Source: Punica granatum (taxonomy: Eukaryota > Streptophyta > Magnoliopsida > Myrtales > Lythraceae). From it: a stretch of 64,000 nucleotides of DNA. Shown here piece after piece: positions 23,548-35,461 of this stretch. Every line of letters begins with the position of its first letter. The first letter of the stretch is position 1. The notes under the pieces were generated by a model. It made no database searches, was not told the origin of the DNA, and was given only the letters and a program-made list of their open reading frames with translations. The translations under genes and the position numbers were made by a program. The DNA lies in contig NC_045133.1 in NCBI RefSeq assembly GCF_007655135.1, forward strand, positions 19,441,845 to 19,505,844, written 5' to 3'.

Positions 23548-25508
23548 TTCGATTTCCTTATTTTTGTGTTAGGCACGTAGATTTTCCTTCTTAACCCAAA
23601 ATTGCTCTCTTTAACTTGAGGTTCATCTATATTTGGTGCATCTCTCCATTCATGCATCTTATATTTGCTATCTAATATGATTTCTATGTATGCATTCTTC
23701 CAAATATCTAAATTATATGTATCTAAATTATAATATGATGTCATTTTAGAGTTGATGTTCTTGTTTCGGTACCTAATGGTTTAGATAATTTGTTGTTAGG
23801 TGACATTATTGGGGTTTGATCCCCCGCTTTTGTACGGTCTTTAAGAGGGCGTTTGGTGAATTTCTAGTAATTAAACTACTAGTAATGCACATTCCCACTA
23901 AGGTGGGAATCCACATTTCCACCCCCACCATGGTAATCTATATTACCACTCAAGTGGGAATGTGGGAGTGAGAATGTATATTATCATATCTAAACCAAAA
24001 ATGGGAATCTTGTGGATTCAGGGAATTTAAATCAACTTTCATGGAAATCCACATAGATTCCCACGTACCAAGTGCCACCTTAAGTTTCTTGAGCCTCAGT
24101 TCTATTTTCATATATATATATATATCCATCATCATCAAAATGTATTCAATATAGTTGAACTCATCTTCCACCAGTAACCTCAAAAGATTTTGAATGTTTT
24201 ATCAATGAGATTCGCCCGCCACCCCTTCCCTTTTTTTAAACCTTTATGACAGGTACTAGCTAATTCATCGAGAATTCTTTAAAAAAAAAAAATTCTGAAT
24301 GGTGACTTACTTGAGAATAAGAGAGTTTTTTTTTTCTCATATGAGATGAAAATAAAAGAAACAGATTAGTAAAATCTTTGAAGTAGGTTTCATATAGAAC
24401 TATTTTTCCAAAAAATATATATAAACCCAGGAACTGTATAAGAAACTTCCCAAAGTAAGTAAAAACTGTAATAAAACCTCTAATATATTGATTAAATAAA
24501 CATGTTTTATAGAATAATTATGATAATAATTAGTTGCAAAGGTATTGTTGATGAACCTTTTACGATCAATCATGTGTTACTAAAGATTTTTGTTTTAAAA
24601 AATTATCAACAATTAAAAATTCTTGTATTTTTTAGTTGCATTAAAATATATCTCAAAAGATGTCAATAATTTACGAATCTTGAAGACCCACGCTCCCTCC
24701 AACTTCGACTTATATAGCAAAGAGTTGGCCCAGTTGGGCCCAGCCCACGTAGATATAGCCAAGGACCATGGGCCGGCCCATTAGGAGGCAGATGACATCA
24801 ACCCCTAGTCCTCGATAGCAACACGATAAACATCGAAATAATGTGCGTCCCATGAGAAGTTAACTGCGGATTTTTTTTTAAAATGAGATTATGAGATATT
24901 CTCAATATAATGTTTAATTTTTAATTTGTTTGTGGGTGAATTATTGACATAAGTAAAGTGTACAAATTTTTTCTTAAGATGCAGTAGAGTCTAATAATTA
25001 GTTGAATTAAGAATACAATGTCAGTTAATATTCTCGAGAGTTCCTTTAACGAACGAAATTCTATCGCTTCAAGCTCATGATGATAACTAATTCTGAGACA
25101 ACTTAAAATTCATGAGATACTGATAGTCATTGAATTAACACTATGATTCACGATGATCTATTGCTCACTAACCATACCAATTACCATGAGCTCGAGAGTA
25201 CCTCTTTCATTCTCGTCACGTACAAATTAAGATACGAATATTGGAACAACGTCGACTCAATAGAAGCCGGTTCACGACCCGTTCCGAACCGAGCAGAGCC
25301 GACCCGACCCGACCTGTCCCGAACCAAATCAACACCATCCACCAGCAGCTATAGAAGTCCATCTAATTCCAATTTTCAGAACCATCCCATGCGTCCCCCT
25401 ATCCAGTAAATTACAAATGCTACTACCATAGAAGAAGGAAAATTAACCGTAAATCCTTTCAGACAGACACAGCCCAAAGCTGCTCCGACTTCTTCATCAT
25501 CATCAACA
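23548..25508. other. Intergenic upstream of the S21 gene
   Basis: It contains another probable MITE at about 23848-24082, with GGGCGTTTGGTGAA at the left, ACCAAGTGCC at the right and internal GTGGGAAT repeats. A TA microsatellite lies near 24109-24127. No gene is recognised. Confidence 0.5.
24725..24780. promoter_or_regulatory. Cluster of GGCCCA/TGGGCC (site II-like) motifs
   Basis: GGCCCA or TGGGCC occurs four times within 56 bp, plus an AGCCCAC. Such site II motifs bind TCP factors and are common in promoters of plant ribosomal-protein genes. Here they lie about 730 bp upstream of the S21 start codon, further than usual, so the link to that gene is only an inference. Confidence 0.35.
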
Positions 25509-27125
25509 ATGGCAAGCTTATCCACCAACTTCCTCTCCTTCATGGCCCCGCGGTCTCCTCCCCGCCTCACCCTCCCGCCGCCGTCTCAGCTGCCCAGAAT
25601 CAGGGGCTGCTCTGCGGCCTTCGCTGCCCCGGATGGCCTCTCCCTCTCGTCGGCGTCGCTCGCGGTGGCGAATCCGGCGCTCGCGCACTCCAACACGCTA
25701 TTCTTCAGTGGGTACAATGTGCAGGTCGTGGTGGACGACAACGAGCCGGAGGAGCGGCTGCTCAACCGGTTCAGGCGGGAGGTGATGAGGGCCGGCGTCA
25801 TTCAGGAGTGCAAGCGCCGCCGCTTCTACGAGAACAAGCAGGACGAGAAGAAGCGCAAGTCCCGTGAGGCCGCTAAGCGCAACCGCCGGAGGTAAACTCT
25901 TCTTATTAGTTCTGAATTTATCCACTGTCTCTCGAAATTCGGGTTTGTTGTGTTTGATAATTGCTTTGCTTTCTCATGATTGTTTTGATTGGAAATATGT
26001 TGGTGGTTGGATTATAAACTGCAAAATTTCCGAATGATGTTTTGTCGGGTGGCCTGTGTTGTGCATTTTGCCTAATGTGATCCACTCCGTCGAATCAAAT
26101 GAGTTGGTCTTTTGAATTGAGACTGCAGATAATCCTGCAGACTGCAGGATGGACCGGGGGCCTTGCCTTGGTCTCTCGGTGCGGTTAAGCGGGCGTAGGT
26201 ATACTTACATGGCTCGTGTTCAGGGATGTACATTCAACCATCTCGGACTGATGTGTAGTCCTGTGTAATGTTAACAAGCTAAGAAGTCGGTGGTGCTAAT
26301 GCATGGGGTTAGTTAAGTGAACATCTTTGGGTTGATTATACAAATAGGCCGAGCTTAGCAACATGTGTCCTTCTTGATGAGTGAATCAAAATTCTCCCTT
26401 CTTCCCAGCTGCATATGGGAATTGCAAAAGATGATACAAATATGCACAATGAACTCCCGGTCGGTTTGTTGAAGTTTGTGAGAATGTTTTCTGGCTCTTT
26501 CTCACCTGATGCTATCACCTGTGGACTAATTTGATTTGAGTAAGCTAGGTTTGCCTTTAGGATTGATCTTCAGACTAGATTGCTATGCATCGTTACCATC
26601 CTACCAAATTACTGATAATCTGGGAATTGGGTTTCATCTGATATCATGATTCAAGCAGGAGTTGAATGGATATGTCGTGTGGTATTATATTGAGTTTGAA
26701 TAACACCTGCATTAAGTTATCGGACCCAAAGAAAAGGAAAGGAAGGAGGATGGGGCGAATGCTGCAAGTATTGGTACTTTTAGCTGAATTAATTTATTGT
26801 GTCGATAGGATATTATATGCTCAATCATGTTGTTGAAATTTGTCCTTGACGTTTTTTTTTCTATACGAGACTGGATTAGATTTGTAGTTGAAAGCAGAGC
26901 GAAATTGAACTTGTGGCTTTTGCTGCTGTCGCCTGTGAACAAACTTTTCCCCCCCTTTCTTTTGGCAGAGAATTGATGTTCTATTTTTTCTTTCTGCGAT
27001 TTGCAAGCAGACGATCAATATCGAGAAATTTCACACCGAGCAAGCCGGAAATCCCGGCAAACAAGAAGAATGATGATGATGAAGACAACTGGGATCTTCC
27101 TGAGGATGGTGCGATTCCCTACTGA
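25509..27125 (+). CDS. GHS1: Chloroplast 30S ribosomal protein S21 (bS21c)
   Basis: There are two exons, 25509-25891 and 27011-27125 (GTAAAC donor, GCAAGCAG acceptor, intron 1119 bp), giving 165 aa. Residues 1 to about 55 are Ser/Pro-rich with almost no acidic residues, as in a chloroplast transit peptide. The S21 core starts at VQVVVDDNEPEERLLNRF, continues as RREVMRAGVIQECKRRRFY, and ends in a Lys/Arg-rich stretch (KKRKSREAAKRNRRR) that runs over the exon junction. An acidic plant-specific tail (NKKNDDDEDNWDLPEDG) follows. bS21 binds the small subunit near the 16S 3' end and the mRNA exit. In Arabidopsis its loss gives the glucose-hypersensitive ghs1 phenotype. The start is the first ATG in a CAACAATGGC context. 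The gene appears intact. Confidence 0.93.
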
Positions 27126-27686
27126 ACACCCACTCAATCCGTCCCCCGGCATATGATTTGTAATAGTGCCTTTTTGTAGCCTTTCTTTTCTGAGGCCATC
27201 TTGGTTTTTGCATTGGGATCTTTTCATTTTATTAGGTCTCGGTTTGGCCGATGACCACTGATATATTTCATTCTTAAATCCTCCTAGAGGTCTCTTCACT
27301 CTGCTGATCTCGAATATACTACTACTGCTACTACACACGTCCTTTCATCAAGACTGAGGGATGTTCCCTTGGATACTTTTTTAAAACAAAGCAGACTCAA
27401 ATGCAGGGAAAGGGACAATAACAACAAATGAAACAGCTAAATGGTGTGAAAAAAGATTCTTCCCATGGATAAATAACGTCTTCCATGAGGCGGTCAAGTT
27501 AACAACATAGAACTTGCTCTTTGCTAGAACAGATCACACGTAAATTATACTAAACTAATTACTCGGGATGTAAATTACGCCATCTTCCTCTTTGCTACAA
27601 CTTATTACTAGTATGGCAGGCTCTTGGGAAAATGCCTCTGAGGTAAATTTTAGTTAATAGCTGCGTGTTCTCGGTGATAGTTACCC

Positions 27687-30600
27687 TCACAACCGTTTCT
27701 TCTTTTCCTTCTTGGTTTTCTTCTTCTTAAGCTGCACCCTCGGTCCTCTCTTGAAGATGGCCAAAACTTCTATGCTGCAAAAGGGGGGTAAACAAAAGCT
27801 TTGGATAAGCAATCTAATCTTTTCCCCAGCAGGTGGCACTTTTCAGTTGGAATCAATCTGTGTACAACAAATGCGAAACAGATGACTAATGGATGCATAT
27901 CATCATAGTGGTTTTCTACAAGCTCACAATCCCGAACACAATTATTTCTTCAAGTAAAGTAACCAAGGTGGAAGATCTATATGTGTGTGCGTGTCTGTGT
28001 TCAATCAAACAATCTCTATTAACACAGGTGCTCAGTGTATGTTCAACGGAATTTTCTCTATTTTGATGGATGTTCGGTTTTGAAGAAATTGCGACTAGCT
28101 TCAGACCTTTAACTGGTTTTCGACATTAAAAAGGGTATAATCAGCTGTACTGGCAACAACTTACACTAGCTTGCACATCTGAATCAGACTCAGGTTACTC
28201 CATAGTCTTTATTTGTACTTTTCTTGTCTTAAGCACTAGAATGGTGCAGAGCCATGTGACCTACGTGAGTGGCTTATTAAAAAGATTCAGTATGAAAGAA
28301 TGAATACCTCCGTGTGCCAGGGAAAAAGTTGAATCCATGGGCTTTTTCCAAGTGCCATGCCTTGTTAGCTACCAAAGCCTTACAATCCTGTCAATATTCG
28401 CAAATAAATTAGCTCAAAAATTCTTATAAACCGTTAAATTTCATTTTCTTTCCGTGTATATATAAAGACAAGCACTGTAAGTACCTCTTTAAAGCTTTCC
28501 CAGCCACAGCTTATATAGATAAGGGTTTTCGGTACCAACTGTTTATTAGTCTCTGAACTTAAATCCTTTCCGACTTGAACTGAAGCTTCCCTTGCCCGAA
28601 GTATCCACGGTCTCTTTTCCTCCTTGTCTTCAGGAGAATCACTAAATACAATACCAGATGCAAAGTATGAAGTTCGAGAGCTCCAGTATATCAAAATCCA
28701 TATTAATGTAAGAAGGGTTACCTCTCAGATGGTGGTCTCCTTTCCTTTCTTTCAACTGAAGCAATTGTCTGTAATGCATCGATTAGTGAAGGTTCCAGTC
28801 CCTTTCTAGGAGGATCGACCACGACCACATCTGATCCCATGAGCCAAGAACTAGGTTTCTGGTTTGACCAGAATGTAAACTCAGTATATAAACATACTAA
28901 TATGATGGAGAACTCGCCAAAAATGTAAATAAAGAAATAAAGAAAATATGTTATCTCATAAGAGATTTTCAACCCTGTGGTTTGATAGTTTGCCAGGCAC
29001 TTACAACTGAAGTGTCAGCTTGATGCCAACTGATGCTTCCATCCACCAACTTTGGCAAGCGCTCAACTGTCTTCTCGAAAGATTGCTTCGACTCTTTATT
29101 TATCTCCACGCATTTCACTGACCTAAAATACAAGAATTAGTATATTATTGCAATTGGACTACCAGAGAAGTTTCCCAAAAAGGTGGGAGGTTCTTGCCTG
29201 CATTTTCTAGTGGCAGCTAGAGACAATCCAATCACACCAGCTCCTGCATACAGATCAGTAACTGATGCGCCATAAGGAACATACTTCTGCAGCTTCCGAA
29301 GTAAGTTTTCAAAAGCCTGAAGAAAAGGAAAAGCTAGTTTTAATGAGGTTCCAATCGGATAATTTTTCATTATAAAAGGATAGTCCTCCTTATATGTCAA
29401 AAGATTACTCCACATCTTAGTTGTGCATGACTACTTATGCAGGGGATTAGAAAACTGGAAGCCAAGTGAGAACAGAGGTGATATCTCTGGTGACCGTAGT
29501 TTGACTTCAAGAAACAGGTGATTCATTTCAAATAGGCATCTGGAACAAGTGATCGTAGTGTTTAAGCCATTATGTTTATATACCTGCGTATTCGCTTGAG
29601 CAAAACTTGATGGATCTACTGAAACATCAATGCCACCAACATTTTCCCAGAACTCCCTCTCTCCTAATAGATGTCTCCATCTGTTTCCAAAAATAACCTG
29701 CACTCAAAGTTTAAAACATATATTTGATCCCATATATTTAAGAAATCATCTAACATTGCAAAACTATCACGTTTAAACCTCTCGACAGAGCTTTCTTATT
29801 GATATTACTTACATTGTTTGTTGATGTCTGAAAATTAGCCCACACGGAATGAATCAATGGGACTTTGCTTTTAGACCCACCATTCCTCCATAGAAACTGC
29901 AAACAAAAACTTATGAATTTGAAAATCATTGAACAACTATATATAGCAAAAATTAATAGATGAAGAGTCTGTCGCCCATACAGAAGCCAACTCATTCAAC
30001 TTTTCTGCATTGGTTGATTTTTCGTTCCGCGAATTCCAAACAAGAGAAACTTGAACTCTTCCTAGAGACAATCAATTTAGACAACTTGAGAACCCTGAGG
30101 CACAATATAAAATTTCAAGTATCAGGAGTCGAATTGTCAGATCAGATAGTAACCATTTCGATATCTTTCTGATGCAGGGAGAGACGTATTATATGTGGTC
30201 ACAGCCATCTGTTGAGACAGACAAAGACATTAATCATTAATTACTAACTTAAAAGCGTAAAAAAGTAAAATGTTGTGGCTCAAAAGAATGTAATTTGCTC
30301 AAATCAAGTATGTACCAGTACGTATCGCAGATCACCTGTCCACTGATCCTCATCATATGGTTCTATATTCAGCTGTCTAATGCCTAAACCATTGTTATGG
30401 AGAAAGAATTAACAGTTAATAACAAAATATAATAAAAGTTTGCCTCAAGATTTAAACTTCGCACACACACCTTTTCTCAACAGTTCCACACAAGCATTGA
30501 TATTAGGATGATGTGCTGCAGATCAATCGAAAGCTAGTAGTTAGAAAATACTCAAAAGTCGAACTTTATTCAACATGAAAATTTATCACGAGCAAGACTT

Positions 30601-31522
30601 ACCTTTACATTGAGGAATATCGACTACGTTGTGTGTGCCTTCTTCATAGAGTCCGATGAGGGGATTCAACGAAGAGCCGCGAACGGCCAGTTTCGCACGG
30701 CACCTCCATTCCCACTGTATACATGACGCACCCAGTCAAAACTAGGAAAGTGTTAAGACTTTTAACATTTGTTTTCCCGATGAAAATCCAATTGCTAACT
30801 TAGACCAAGTATGTTCGAATCATCTTTAGTACGACCGCTTTGATTCAAGGAAGCCGCTGTGCTATCGCATCTCAATTAAATCCAAAAATAATAACACGAT
30901 TTCCTAATGAGCATGGCGCCATATAACATAAATGTCAATAAGACCTGCCCGTGGAGCCGGTCGGCTATCGACATTGCTCCTCATCATATAATTTTCGAAG
31001 TTTGATTTTTTTTTCTTTATTGTTTGGATAAATTGAGATTTGAGTGTTATACAAAATGTCGTCCAGATGAGAATTCTCTACAATCAAAACGGCACTAAGA
31101 ATTTCCTGAAAAAAGATTTAGAACTTAGTGGAGGAGCAACAAAGCATTTTTACCAGTCTGCAACTGTCGAACGTGAAATCGGAGACCCCGAAGCTCTTGA
31201 AGAAATCCGCGGCCTCGTCCACGACCACAGGGCGGTGGAGATTGAGCTCGTGAGAGCAGCCCGAGCACCTGAAGACAGGAATTGTTCAAGCGAAATCAAG
31301 AAAACCATTAACACCGCTACACTTTGTAGTTTCAATCGAAACAGAGGTTCTTTGTCCGTACGACTCAAAGTGAGGGCACTGGAGTGCAGAGGAGGAGGAG
31401 GAGGAGGAGAGTGGCGGCAGCGAGGCGGAGGTTGAAGGAAAAGAGCGCGGAGGCGGGGCCGTCAATACGCGGCAGTTGATGACTGGATAGGACGCCGGAA
31501 AGGAGAGGAGGTGAGGAGACAT
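27687..31522 (-). CDS. Organellar-type RNA (uracil-5)-methyltransferase, RlmD/TrmA family
   Basis: Fifteen exons join in frame to 510 aa: 31522-31362, 31268-31154, 30714-30603, 30515-30471, 30383-30316, 30208-30154, 30061-29982, 29896-29813, 29697-29584, 29316-29198, 29122-29005, 28858-28722, 28641-28485, 28387-28308, 27774-27687. The Ser/Pro-rich N-terminus (1-48) looks like an organelle transit peptide. Cys49, Cys55, Cys58 (C-x5-C-x2-C) and Cys128 match the 4Fe-4S ligands of RlmD. The SAM-binding motif DLYAGAGVIG is at 299-308, DPPRKG at 372-377, the catalytic-Cys loop reads ISCGW (Cys448) instead of the bacterial SCNP, and the Glu of SIEVLA (484) is the expected base. No TRAM domain is present. 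The tail is Lys-rich. It should make m5U in rRNA or tRNA using SAM; the substrate is unproven. Intron 10 has a GC donor. Confidence 0.88.
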
Positions 31523-32012
31523 CTCAACCGCCGGTCGCCGGGACGGTCACGGCGCCGGGAGCGGCTGCGCAGGTGAAGTTTCAGCTGGCCCGCGGAGGAG
31601 GGAGGAACGGATAATTGTCGGATATTTTTGCCTTTCGCGCGTCAAGCATGAGTTAGATTGTGAAATGTTATTAATTGCAGAGGGAACTCCATGAGATTTA
31701 ATTTATGTCCAAATCCCCCTCAATAGTTTTATGGAGATTTCATATTTGCCCCCACCGGAATTGAACACAAATAAGATTCATTCGTGCCGGTTTTTATTTT
31801 ATCGTCGGTTCATTTCAGGAAAATGTTGCAGCAATTATTAAATTTTAGCGATAGACTAATAATACTGAACGAAAACCGAATTGATATAACGGATATTTGC
31901 AAACTAAAGAAGCAAAAACACTCGCAATCCATCCTAGCCATAAACAGAGCATTTTATCTATCAACTAGTTAACTAATTGAGGCCTAATTATTATCTTAGG
32001 CGAATTAAAACA
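31523..32012. other. Short intergenic space between methyltransferase and AAA-ATPase
   Basis: This is the probable promoter and 5' UTR of the methyltransferase (minus), GC-rich near 31523-31600, plus the 3' UTR of the AAA-ATPase. No further gene is seen. Confidence 0.5.
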
Positions 32013-33506
32013 TCATCCGTGTTGTTGGTCCGCAACATCTTCTCCTCGAACTTGTTCTGCGTTGGTCTTCACCTTCGATGCTTCGTTGGTCTTCTCAAGA
32101 GCATTAATTAGAGTCATCAAGCACGTCTCCGCATTGTCGTTGGCAGACTTAGGCATCAGATTCTCAGAGACATCGGCAGGAGTCATATCGATTTCTTCCA
32201 GCAGTTTCTCGATGGTGCCGAAGACGCAGTGCTCACTGAGATCCCAGTAGTTCTTCACGAGGACCTTGAAAGCCTCGAAACGACAGTAGGACATCTCAAT
32301 GTGCATGTCCATCCTCCCCCTCCAGGTGAGGGCCGGGTCCAGCTTATCCAAGAAGTTGGTCGTGAAAACTATGAGCCTCTCCCCATCACAGGCCGACCAC
32401 AGTCCGTCAATCATGTTCAGAAGCCCCAAGAGGGTAACCTTGCTCCCATCCTTCTCGTTCTCCTTCTCTGCCTTCACCGGGTCGGCAGCGCTCGCCTGAG
32501 TCGTCCCCGACTTCTCCACTGAGTTAGCCTCCACCATCTTCCTCTGCCTAGTGAGGTCCAGGGAGCAGTCTATGTCCTCGATCACGATGATGGACTTGCT
32601 CGTTGTTTCAATCAGCAGCTTTCGCAGCTCTGTGTTGTCCTTGACAGCAGTGATCTCGAGGTCATAGACGTCATAGCTCAGGAGGTTGGCCATGGCAGGA
32701 ATCATGGTGGATTTCCCAGTCCCCGGTGGACCATAGAGTAGGTAGCCCCGCTTCCAAGTCTTCCCGATCTTTGCGTAGTAGTCTTTCGCCTTGGTGAAAG
32801 TGACAAGGTCGTTCATGATGTCCTGCTTCTTCTTTGGGTCCATGGCCAGGGTCTCGAAAGTCGCGGGATGCTCGAAAGCCACGTGGCACCACTTGCTCTT
32901 GTTGTAGCCATGCCATGTCCCACCCGCACCATTGGTGAAGAGCTTCCTCTGGCGGTTCTTCAACCGGGCAGCCTTGGCCTCCTCCAGGACGTGGTTCAGG
33001 TACGTCCCGGTGACGAGCTCCCGGTGGGAGTGGTGAAAGGTGAGCCGAAAGGACCTGATGTAATCAGAGTTGGAGCTGGGGTAGACAGATACGGTGGTGG
33101 TCGTGGGGTAGGTCTTGGTAGAGGACCACCAGAGCCGGACGCCATGGAAAGTGTCGATGACCTCCTCGTAGTCGTCAAGGGTGAGACGAATGGAGCGGCT
33201 GTTTTTGATGTAGTTGGCCCTGAGGCGCTTGGCCTGGCCCGAGGCAAAACAGGAGCCGAGGTAAGTCTCGACGAGGGAGAAGACCTCCCCACGCCTGAGC
33301 ACATCATCATCGCTATTTTCCTGGAACGTGATCTGGACGTAGGGATAGAACAGGTTGAGCAGCTTCTGGACTTGGCGCTTGACGAAGGCGCGGAGCTGCT
33401 CGGGCACGTAATGCTGGAATATCGCCCAGAAAAACATCATGCTCGCGACTGTCGAGCCCAGAGAAGCCCAGAAACCCCCCATCAGATTGCTCATCGTGAT
33501 CCTCAT
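32013..33506 (-). CDS. BCS1-like AAA-ATPase (plant AATP1/ASD group)
   Basis: This is a single exon of 497 aa, the usual length and gene structure of the plant BCS1-like family. The N-terminus (about 6-32) has a hydrophobic membrane anchor, GFWASLGSTVASMMFFWAIF. An AAA-associated N-domain follows (about 35-130). The AAA core has Walker A GPPGTGKST (259-267), Walker B IIVIEDID (306-313), sensor TTN (382-384) and the second-region-of-homology segment LDPAL-RGRMDMHIEMSYC (389-408). Two departures from the family norm are IPAMAN after Walker A (usually IAAMAN) and TWRGRMD (usually IRRGRMD), which loses one Arg of the finger pair. Relatives sit in mitochondrial, ER or plasma membranes and act in stress, ABA or cell-death responses; the substrate here is unknown. 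The start could also be the second Met (33494). Confidence 0.9.
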   Translation of the reverse strand: MRITMSNLMGGFWASLGSTVASMMFFWAIFQHYVPEQLRAFVKRQVQKLLNLFYPYVQITFQENSDDDVLRRGEVFSLVETYLGSCFASGQAKRLRANYIKNSRSIRLTLDDYEEVIDTFHGVRLWWSSTKTYPTTTTVSVYPSSNSDYIRSFRLTFHHSHRELVTGTYLNHVLEEAKAARLKNRQRKLFTNGAGGTWHGYNKSKWCHVAFEHPATFETLAMDPKKKQDIMNDLVTFTKAKDYYAKIGKTWKRGYLLYGPPGTGKSTMIPAMANLLSYDVYDLEITAVKDNTELRKLLIETTSKSIIVIEDIDCSLDLTRQRKMVEANSVEKSGTTQASAADPVKAEKENEKDGSKVTLLGLLNMIDGLWSACDGERLIVFTTNFLDKLDPALTWRGRMDMHIEMSYCRFEAFKVLVKNYWDLSEHCVFGTIEKLLEEIDMTPADVSENLMPKSANDNAETCLMTLINALEKTNEASKVKTNAEQVRGEDVADQQHG

Positions 33507-34239
33507 TTTGCTTGGGAGCTCTCAGAAGATGAAGAATGAAGAAGTGGAAATGCGTGATGAATTGCAGGAGGAAGGAGGGGATATGTAATGAGTTTGGGAT
33601 TGATGGGGCTAAGGGCAATCACAAGGCTTTGGCCTCTGTCAGGGCCAAGCTGTGAGGACAGAGTGGGGACCACACGGTGGCACAAATTTGTTGCCCAAAT
33701 GGGTCATCGTTCTGCATGCTATCCTGGCCAGGAAGATTTGATCTGTTTTCTTGGAAAACTTGTTCATAGAGGGAAAATATTCTCTCAGGAAACGTCTTTG
33801 TTTTCTGATTTCGGGGTACCATTGTTTCTTGGGGTTCAGTCAATCGAAAACGAACTGCGGTTCTGACCACCGGTAATTGTTCCAACGTGAGCGCAGAGTG
33901 ACCGGTTATATGACTGTCGAGTACACACACAATTGTTACCTCGAGCATCAGTTGATAGGGAGTGGACTCCTATAATATATACTAATGATACGTTTCCTAA
34001 TGTACTGATGGGGTCGCCTTATTTGATCTTTGAACTTGGTTTTCAGATTTCTCTTTCTTTTGGTGATCTCTGCTTCGGTAAAGTAGGCGAGCTTCTATCA
34101 GAATGCTTGGGTACCATAGCTAAGACCCAATCAACGTTGGGATTGGGCATCCTTTATTCGGCTGGGAGCAAGCCATTCCGATTCGACAAAATTTCCGTCA
34201 AGTAAGAATCGGATAATCGAAGGATTTATTTTCTTCTGT
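33507..34239. other. Upstream region of the AAA-ATPase, no other gene
   Basis: This is the promoter and 5' UTR of the ATPase (minus), with CT-rich sequence on the minus strand next to the ATG. Frames here are short and have no recognisable domain. Confidence 0.45.
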
Positions 34240-34385
34240 AACTTCCATGTGGTCCAGCAGAGGAAGTCCATTTCTACCTCCAATTTTAGTTTCGGTTTCA
34301 GCAGCAGAGCATGCCATGTCAGGTGAAGTAAGGAGCTGAACTGGGCCATGCCTTAATACTGAGCGACTGAGACAGTTACTGATTC

Positions 34386-34416
34386 TTTTTTTCTTTTTCT
34401 TTTTCTTTTTCTTTTT
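34386..34416 (+). repeat. Pyrimidine microsatellite (TTTTTC)n
   Basis: There are about five tandem C-T5 units. The Lys-rich minus-strand frame across it is an artefact. Confidence 0.85.
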
Positions 34417-34879
34417 CAATTTATAGAATTTACAGAAATCTGGAATTCCAGTTCGTCGAAGAACAAAAGCTGCCCGGCGATCGATCTTCTTAGCTATTGA
34501 GAACCTAAAATCATATCAGAGCTTGGGAAGCACTTAGCAACGAAAAGGATGGCTGTTGCCTCTGGGGTGCGATAGTCCTTGACTAGCAGGATCGCCCTCG
34601 ATAGGCATCTAGGGTAAGCTGACACCTGCCTACGAGTCCAAGACATGAAAAAGCTGCCATGCCTCCCTAGACTATGGTAGGGTCTTGAAACCGATATTTG
34701 TTGTCAGGTTCCACTATGGTAATCCGAAAATAGCATGGTGTTGTTAAGACAAACTGATGATTATCTTATAAACACCCGGTCCACTTGAAAGTGAACTGTC
34801 TTCTCTACGCATTGTTTGTATCGATCCATGGATCAGTCCAAATAAGAAATAACCGATGACACGAAGTTTGACAGGGTAA

Positions 34880-35144
34880 GGTTGCGCTTGGTTTGAGAGT
34901 TGGATTTTGATTTTAATTGGATTGTAATGATTGTGGTGTTGAATTATGAAAAAAAGTGTGAAAAAGTAATGAATAGTTAGGATAATTTAATATTAAAAAT
35001 TGAATTGAGTATAATGGAATTGTATGTGGATTTATGTATGTGGTCCACCTTTTTTACTTTGAAGAGTTTATTTTTGTTGTGTAGTGAGTAGAATTAAAGT
35101 TAAAGTTAAAATCTTAAAATCAGATCTTGAAAACAAACGGAGCA
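34880..35144 (+). mobile_element. MITE inserted only in duplication copy A, 265 bp
   Basis: The ends read GGTTGCGCTTGGTTT and, reversed, TGCTCCGTTTGTTTT, flanked by the duplication TAA (34877-34879 and 35145-35147). The matching place in copy B (near 40835) reads GACAGGGTAACTTTTCC with a single TAA, which is an exact empty site. It belongs to the same broad family of GTTTGGTTT-ended MITEs as the others in this window. Confidence 0.85.
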
Positions 35145-35461
35145 TAACTTTTCCAAACTACATGGAAGAACAACGAAGGGATTGTTATATGACCAAAGAG
35201 AAGCCAAGATTTCTCTCCGATGGACTAGAATTGTATATGCAATCTGCAGCCCACTTTGCAGATGCATGGAGTTACATGTGAAATATGGCGCAAATTTGTA
35301 GTGCATCCATGGGACCTTACATGGTTATATTCCGACAGAATAATAACCGGCTCTCATTATTTCAGGAATACAACAATTACGTTGAATTTGATGTCAATAA
35401 TGGATATTGTACAACTGGGAAAGGAAGAATTGTCCTATGGAAGGTGGGATCTGCATGTAAT

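Noticed and set aside
32868..33539. 223-aa plus frame
   Set aside because: It is the antisense shadow of the AAA-ATPase exon.
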